In this document: piece by piece, positions 7,107 to 11,568 of the stretch | Numbering within the stretch: position 1 is the first letter of the stretch | Layout: each line of letters opens with the position of its first letter | NCBI GenBank assembly: GCA_937896705.1 | Contig: CALBOC010000055.1 | Span: 1 to 11,568 of the forward strand | Length of the DNA stretch: 11,568 nucleotides | Reading direction: 5' to 3' | From: an uncultured Micrococcaceae bacterium | GTDB lineage: Bacteria; Actinomycetota; Actinomycetes; Actinomycetales; Micrococcaceae | Translations under genes and position numbers: made by a program | The notes under the pieces: model-generated | Told to the model about the DNA's origin: nothing | Seen by the model: the letters and a program-made list of their open reading frames with translations, nothing else | Database searches by the model: none

Positions 7107-8669
7107 ATGACCCAGCCACCCACTATTGAGGAGCAGATCCGTGTCAGCCAACGAAGCTCGGTCTCACTACACTTTGCTCGTGTCGCTGCCACACAGCGCG
7201 ATACCGTTGCCTTAAAGTACCAAGATAGAACCTGGACGTATCGGCAACTCGACCAGGCCGTCACGGTGGCCGCAGCCCGACTCCGGGCACTTCAGATCCA
7301 ACCGGGTGACCGGGTGGCGGTCATGGGCAAAAACTCGGACACCTTCTTGATCTTATTCCTTGCCGCATCGCGGGCAGGGTTGGTACATGTCCCCATCAAC
7401 TTCGCCCTGACCGGCCCAGAACTTGAATACCTGGTCACGGATAGTACGGCAACGGTGCTGATCGTGGATGATGAATACGCCGAGACGGTCGACGGTATCG
7501 CCCAGACCGCCCAATTGCAGCACGTGGTCAGGATGTCGGGGATGTTGGATCACATCCAGACCGAGCTGGAAGCAGGAGCATCTGTCGCCGAGCTGGTGTC
7601 ACGCTATGACCTCGATGCGGCTGAGGAATCGGATCTTGCCCAGCTGCTATACACCTCTGGCACCACATCGGCTCCGAAAGGTGCGATGCTGACGCATCGT
7701 GCACTGCTAGCACACTATAACGGTACGATCTCCGCGTTGGATTTCACGCGCGCGGACAACCCGCTGGTTGCCATGCCGCTGTACCACTCGGCAGCAATGC
7801 ACGTCTTTGCTATGCCATATTTGTTTCTCGGGGCGACCATCCGGTTGACTCGGGTGCCCGATATCGCTGAGATTCTGGAGCGGGTTGAAGTTGAGCAGAT
7901 TGGCTCCCTCTTTTTGGCGCCCACCGTCTGGGTCCCGTTATCGCAACACCCGGACCTGGCCACCCGAGATCTCTCAACCCTCACCAAAGCCCAGTATGGC
8001 GCATCGATCATGCCCGTGACGGTGTTGCAGCGGCTTCGGGAACAGTACCCGGAGATCGGGTTCTATAACTGCTTTGGTCAAAGTGAGATGGCGCCGCTGT
8101 GTACAGTCCTACGGCCCGAAGAACACGAGGCGCGGCCAGCATCTGCCGGTCGGCCAATCCCTACGGTGCAAATGCGTGTCGTGGATCCTGAAACCGGTCA
8201 AGAAGTGGAGACGGGAGTGCCGGGTGAAGTGCAATACCGGTCTCCGCAGCTGTTTTCGGGGTATTGGAATAAGTCCGATCAAACGCACGAAGCTTTTATG
8301 GACGGATGGTTCCGATCCGGTGACCTGGTGGTGATTGATAACGAGGGCTATATCGAAGTTGTTGATCGGATCAAAGATGTGATTAACACCGGCGGCGTGC
8401 TGGTGGCATCCCGCGAAGTTGAGGACGCCATTTATCGTCATGAAGCGGTCGCAGAGGTCGCCGTGGTTGGGCGGCCTCACGACAAATGGATCGAGCAGGT
8501 CACGGCCGTGGTGGTGCTCAAAGACGGGTATGAAGATGTCAGCGATGAAGACATTCGAGATCTGACCCGAAAATACTTGGCACGCCATAAAGTTCCCGGC
8601 CACATCGAGTTCGTCACGGAACTGCCGCGGAACCAGTCCGGCAAACTCCTCAAACGTGAACTGAAGTAG
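7107..8669 (+). CDS. FadD-type long/medium-chain acyl-CoA ligase (AMP-forming)
   Basis: This 520-residue member of the adenylate-forming superfamily is predicted to activate a fatty or other carboxylic acid to its CoA thioester. Motifs: P-loop YTSGTTSAPKG at residues 182-192, PLYHSAAMH at 224-232, FYNCFGQSEM at 319-328, WFRSGD at 401-406 with Asp406, DRIKDVINTGG at 420-430 with Arg421, and PRNQSGK at 507-513 with catalytic Lys513. It is shorter than, and clearly of a different branch from, the two ACSM-type ligases in this window. The INTGGVLVASREVE stretch replaces the more common I-GG-NVYPxEVE. The start is supported by CAGGAG at 7093-7098, 8 bases before ATG. The 71-base gap after the thiolase contains only a weak ACTGGT/ACCAGT inverted repeat (7044-7073), so it probably belongs to the same operon. 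Its last 20 bases overlap the end of the convergent membrane-protein gene. The substrate is unknown. Confidence 0.88.
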   Translation: MTQPPTIEEQIRVSQRSSVSLHFARVAATQRDTVALKYQDRTWTYRQLDQAVTVAAARLRALQIQPGDRVAVMGKNSDTFLILFLAASRAGLVHVPINFALTGPELEYLVTDSTATVLIVDDEYAETVDGIAQTAQLQHVVRMSGMLDHIQTELEAGASVAELVSRYDLDAAEESDLAQLLYTSGTTSAPKGAMLTHRALLAHYNGTISALDFTRADNPLVAMPLYHSAAMHVFAMPYLFLGATIRLTRVPDIAEILERVEVEQIGSLFLAPTVWVPLSQHPDLATRDLSTLTKAQYGASIMPVTVLQRLREQYPEIGFYNCFGQSEMAPLCTVLRPEEHEARPASAGRPIPTVQMRVVDPETGQEVETGVPGEVQYRSPQLFSGYWNKSDQTHEAFMDGWFRSGDLVVIDNEGYIEVVDRIKDVINTGGVLVASREVEDAIYRHEAVAEVAVVGRPHDKWIEQVTAVVVLKDGYEDVSDEDIRDLTRKYLARHKVPGHIEFVTELPRNQSGKLLKRELK

Positions 8670-9741
8670 TTCCAGCGCGAGACCGGCGTTGCACCAGGCG
8701 TCGGCGTTGCGAGGCGACCGAACGATTTGGCGTCAGAATGCTGAGCACGCGCGCAAACGTCGTCATCCACAACAGCGCCAGTCCCACCACGACACTTTCC
8801 AGTGCGGTGACCGATAACATCGGAATGAAAAAGGTGACCACCAGCGCGGCGGTTACTAACCCCAGCAGTAGTGCCGTCACCGCCTTGAGAACGAATGGTC
8901 GGGTCGGGAGAACAGATTGGGTAAACCCGGCTGCGCCCACCAGCAGCACCAGTGCGGCAAAGGCGGCGATGGTGTGCGGGACGGGACGGGTATCCAGCGG
9001 GAACCAGCCTACGGCCGCCAGAGCCACTCCTGTCAGTAGCCATAGGGTGACCACGACGGCGATTTTGGGGATGGCAGTGTCGTCAAGTAAACGATGCAGA
9101 TCCCGTCCGATATACGATCCGATAGTTGCTACTAACAATCCCGCCATGATCAGGGTTCCGTTGAAAGCCCATGCGCCCGCGCCAATACCTAGCTGCGAAT
9201 AGTTACGCTCCCACCAGGTGGCGTCGGCTTCGGTGAGCATCGCAAAAACTGTCCCGACGAGTAGAAACGTGAACAGTATCGCAGCGAGGTCGCGCGTGCT
9301 GAGCTCTATGCCGGCCTGGAATGACAACCGGCCACCCAAGGCAGCCGCCACGCCGGTGAGCGCCCCGGCACCGATTGCCCCCAGCTCCAAGCCGGGTAAT
9401 CCTGGCTCCAACAGCAGTCCAGCCAGCAAGACACTTAGTCCCGTGACGCCACCAAAAGCGAGGGTCAAGGCAATGAATGACAGGTTGGAGACCCATAATT
9501 GCCACGCGGGCATGAACTGTGTTTCGCCGCGCCGGTGCAGAAATGAGCTCACCACAAATGCCAGCACCGCGATGACGGCCGAAATCAACGCCATTGGAGC
9601 GATGACGGAGCCGTCACCTCCAAAAGGCCGAACTTCATCCCAAAAGACGATGGTCGCGGTACCCGCACCGAGGATAAAAGAGCCTACGGTGGCCCAGAAT
9701 GCCAGAGTTTGTTCGTGGAGTGCCCGTTCGATGTCGTTCAT
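8650..9741 (-). CDS. polytopic membrane protein, DUF998-like
   Basis: This 363-residue protein is strongly hydrophobic with about nine or ten likely membrane helices, near residues 13-33, 46-68, 82-111 (one or two), 117-137, 151-171, 186-208, 226-246, 256-276, 284-307 and 312-332. The C-terminus is cytoplasmic-looking, with a cluster of arginines (RRRLVQRRSR at 347-356). The second half has features I associate with DUF998-type proteins: WWERNYSQLG followed by FNGTLIMAGLL (176-203), and GWFPLDTRPVPHTI (245-258). That assignment is from memory of the pattern and is tentative; function is unknown for the family. No transporter or enzyme motif is seen. The start at 9741 has only a weak ribosome binding site (GATGAAG). 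The gene begins 34 bases after the ACSM-type ligase on the same strand, so the two are probably cotranscribed, and it ends inside the convergent FadD-type ligase gene. Confidence 0.75.
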   Translation of the reverse strand: MNDIERALHEQTLAFWATVGSFILGAGTATIVFWDEVRPFGGDGSVIAPMALISAVIAVLAFVVSSFLHRRGETQFMPAWQLWVSNLSFIALTLAFGGVTGLSVLLAGLLLEPGLPGLELGAIGAGALTGVAAALGGRLSFQAGIELSTRDLAAILFTFLLVGTVFAMLTEADATWWERNYSQLGIGAGAWAFNGTLIMAGLLVATIGSYIGRDLHRLLDDTAIPKIAVVVTLWLLTGVALAAVGWFPLDTRPVPHTIAAFAALVLLVGAAGFTQSVLPTRPFVLKAVTALLLGLVTAALVVTFFIPMLSVTALESVVVGLALLWMTTFARVLSILTPNRSVASQRRRLVQRRSRAGTTSVHV

Positions 9742-9775
9742 AGCTTCATCAAACCATAGAGACTACACCGGTGCC

Positions 9776-11542
9776 TTACTGGGCTTTACGAAACTGGGCG
9801 TCGGAGTATTCGTGACCAAAACCGTCAGTTGAGGTGCGAGCCGCCAGCGTGGCTGCCGTGTGCTGTCCATACTCACCGTGCGCTTCGATCTCTTCTTGAC
9901 GAAGCACGACGCGACGCGTTTTGCCCGAGACGGTTTTTGGCAGTGCAGTGACAAACTCCAGGCGCCGCAGTCGTGCATAGGGCGGCAGCGCGGTTCGGGC
10001 ATGTGCAAAAATCTCCCGGGCAGTGTCGGCGGTGGGGGAGTAGCCAGGCGAGAGGACCACGTATGCTTTCGGGACAGCGGTTCGGATCGGATCTGGACTG
10101 GGAACCACAGCGACTTCTGAAATGGACGGATATCCCATGAGCCCGTTTTCTAACTCAAATGGGGACAGCTTATAGTCTGCGGCTTTGAATAGATCATCAG
10201 CGCGCCCGATATATGAATACACCCCCTGGGCGTCGCGAGCCATGAGGTCACCGGTCAGATAGAGGCCTTGACCAAATGCCTGCAGGTTTCGTTCCTCATC
10301 CAGGTAATAGCCTGGGGTCAGACCAACGGGTTTGGGCTCGAGCCGTATTGCCACTTGGCCAGACCCGGGGCCGGTAATGACCTGCTCGGTTTGTTCGTCG
10401 ACGAGTTCAAGGTGGAATCCTGGTAAGGGGATACCGAGCGCCCCCGCGGGCACTTCAAGGCCCGGGGTCGTCGCAATTTGTAATGTCGTTTCTGTTTGTC
10501 CGTAGCCATCCCGAATCGTGACACCCCAAGCATCACGCACCTGTTGCAAGGTCGACAGATTCAGTGGCTCACCAGCGGACACCGCATTGGTTGGTGGGTG
10601 GGCCAGTTGAGTCATATCGGCATGGATCAGCATGCGCCACACGGTCGGGGGTGCACACAAGCTCGTCACCGCAAACTCTTCCATGACCTCCAGCATTTTT
10701 TCGGCATCAAACCGGGCATAGTTAACGGCCAGGATGGTCGACTCGGCAATCCAGGGTGCAAAGAATGACGACCAGGCGTGTTTGCCCCAGCCGGGGGAAG
10801 AAATATTGAGATGCACATCGTTGGCGGTTACCCCCAACCAGTACAGCGTTGAGAAATGACCGACCGAATACGACTCTTGGGTGTGTAATACCATCTTGGG
10901 TTCACTGGTGGTACCGGAGGTGAAATAAACCAGCATCTCGGCATCGGCCGGGGTAGGTCCATCGACCGTGAACTCCGACGTCGACACGTACGCGTCTGCA
11001 TAATGGTACGTGGCCTCGACCCGCGTCTGACCGGTGACGAAAAGACCCAGCCGCTCGGTATCTATGCCGTGTGCTGCCAGCTGGTCAAATTTGACAATGT
11101 TGTCCTGGTTGGTCAAGACCCAGTCGACGCCGGCGCGCTGGATCCGGGATGCGAGCGCCGGGGCATCAAGCATGACGGTCGTGGGGAGGATCACCGCGCC
11201 AATTTTAATGGCCGCAAGCATCGCTTCCCATAATTCGACTTCGTTGTCGAGCATCATCATGAACTTATCGCCCCGGGTGACTCCCTGGGATTGAAACCAC
11301 CCGGCGACTCGGGTGGAGCGGGCCGAAAGTTCGGCAAAGGTCAGTCGCTGGGTGCCATGATCGCCGGTGACGATCAGCGCGGGCTGATCAGCTCGGACCG
11401 GATCGCGACCCAGTGCATCGAACCAGTCCAATCCAAAGTTAAAGTGCGTGAACTCTGGCCAGACGAATTTTTCAGCGACCTCAGTGGGGCTCAGCGCCAT
11501 CAGGCGGTCGCGAGCGGCACGATATTGTTCAGTCACAGTCAA
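9776..11542 (-). CDS. medium/branched-chain acyl-CoA synthetase (ACSM-type, AMP-forming), copy 2
   Basis: This 588-residue adenylate-forming ligase is a paralogue of the ACSM-type enzyme encoded at 2894-4654. Over the central hundred residues about two thirds are identical by eye, and both share an unusual C-terminal tail (STDG-x-x-HEYS). Motifs: YFTSGTTSEPKM at 206-217, APPTVWRML at 297-305, GYGQTE at 346-351, YLTGD at 428-432, GRADDLFKAADYKLSPFE at 446-463, and PKTVSGK at 535-541 with catalytic Lys541. It starts with TTG at 11542, preceded by AGGA six bases upstream; no in-frame ATG lies upstream within the window. The start agrees with the N-terminus of the other copy. Only 26 bases of upstream DNA are visible, so its promoter is outside the window. 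It is followed by the membrane-protein gene after 34 bases. Divergence from the first copy suggests a different acid specificity, which cannot be named. Confidence 0.88.
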   Translation of the reverse strand: MTVTEQYRAARDRLMALSPTEVAEKFVWPEFTHFNFGLDWFDALGRDPVRADQPALIVTGDHGTQRLTFAELSARSTRVAGWFQSQGVTRGDKFMMMLDNEVELWEAMLAAIKIGAVILPTTVMLDAPALASRIQRAGVDWVLTNQDNIVKFDQLAAHGIDTERLGLFVTGQTRVEATYHYADAYVSTSEFTVDGPTPADAEMLVYFTSGTTSEPKMVLHTQESYSVGHFSTLYWLGVTANDVHLNISSPGWGKHAWSSFFAPWIAESTILAVNYARFDAEKMLEVMEEFAVTSLCAPPTVWRMLIHADMTQLAHPPTNAVSAGEPLNLSTLQQVRDAWGVTIRDGYGQTETTLQIATTPGLEVPAGALGIPLPGFHLELVDEQTEQVITGPGSGQVAIRLEPKPVGLTPGYYLDEERNLQAFGQGLYLTGDLMARDAQGVYSYIGRADDLFKAADYKLSPFELENGLMGYPSISEVAVVPSPDPIRTAVPKAYVVLSPGYSPTADTAREIFAHARTALPPYARLRRLEFVTALPKTVSGKTRRVVLRQEEIEAHGEYGQHTAATLAARTSTDGFGHEYSDAQFRKAQ

Positions 11543-11568
11543 TGGAGATCCTAACGCCGAGCATGTTC

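Noticed and set aside
8109..8603. 164-codon minus-strand frame inside the FadD-type ligase
   Set aside because: It is antisense to well-conserved ligase motifs, is rich in His and Phe and resembles no family.
9218..9832. 204-codon plus-strand frame opposite the membrane-protein gene
   Set aside because: Its composition rich in Ser, Pro, Ala, Thr and Asn is what the complement of a hydrophobic coding sequence produces; the opposite strand encodes a coherent membrane protein. The 154-codon frame at 8738-9202 is rejected for the same reason.
1..11568. Mobile elements, CRISPR arrays, tRNA or rRNA genes, defence systems
   Set aside because: No transposase, integrase, terminal inverted repeats, regularly spaced repeats, tRNA-like cloverleaf or defence-type protein was found; the window is almost fully occupied by intact metabolic genes.

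Overview
The window looks like chromosomal DNA of an actinobacterium of only moderately high GC. The inference rests on Actinobacteria-like protein sequences, strong AGGAGG-type ribosome binding sites and TTG starts. A moderate-GC member of the Micrococcales would fit, but the genus cannot be fixed from the sequence. There are eight complete protein-coding genes, the last codons of a ninth at the left edge, and no RNA gene, insertion sequence, phage gene or CRISPR array that I can see.

Left block, plus strand (1-2764): the tail of an unidentified gene is followed by a tight operon for 3-hydroxyisobutyryl-CoA hydrolase, 3-hydroxyisobutyrate dehydrogenase (mmsB) and a crotonase-type enoyl-CoA hydratase. 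These are the consecutive middle steps of valine breakdown: methacrylyl-CoA to 3-hydroxyisobutyryl-CoA, to 3-hydroxyisobutyrate, to methylmalonate semialdehyde. The operon ends in a strong hairpin terminator. Directly beside it lies a second hairpin that probably serves the convergent gene.

Middle (2894-8669): a minus-strand medium/branched-chain acyl-CoA synthetase of the ACSM type is divergent from a plus-strand run of an HSD10-like short-chain dehydrogenase, a thiolase and a FadD-type acyl-CoA ligase. The 415-base divergent region holds a near-palindrome that could be an operator, a weak promoter candidate and a possible 39-codon leader ORF. With the enoyl-CoA hydratase, the dehydrogenase and thiolase could carry tiglyl-CoA (from isoleucine) to propionyl-CoA and acetyl-CoA, or do the last steps of ordinary beta-oxidation.

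Right block, minus strand (8650-11542): a second ACSM-type ligase, clearly paralogous to the first, is followed 34 bases later by a polytopic membrane protein with DUF998-like features. The membrane gene ends convergently inside the 3' end of the FadD-type ligase, with a 20-base overlap.

Taken together this reads as a branched-chain amino acid and short/branched fatty acid degradation locus: three ligases to activate free acids, and hydratase, hydrolase, dehydrogenases and thiolase to process the CoA esters. No acyl-CoA dehydrogenase and no regulator is present in the window. The families are all known. The least explained parts are the membrane protein paired with a ligase, the ligase duplication and the divergent control region.
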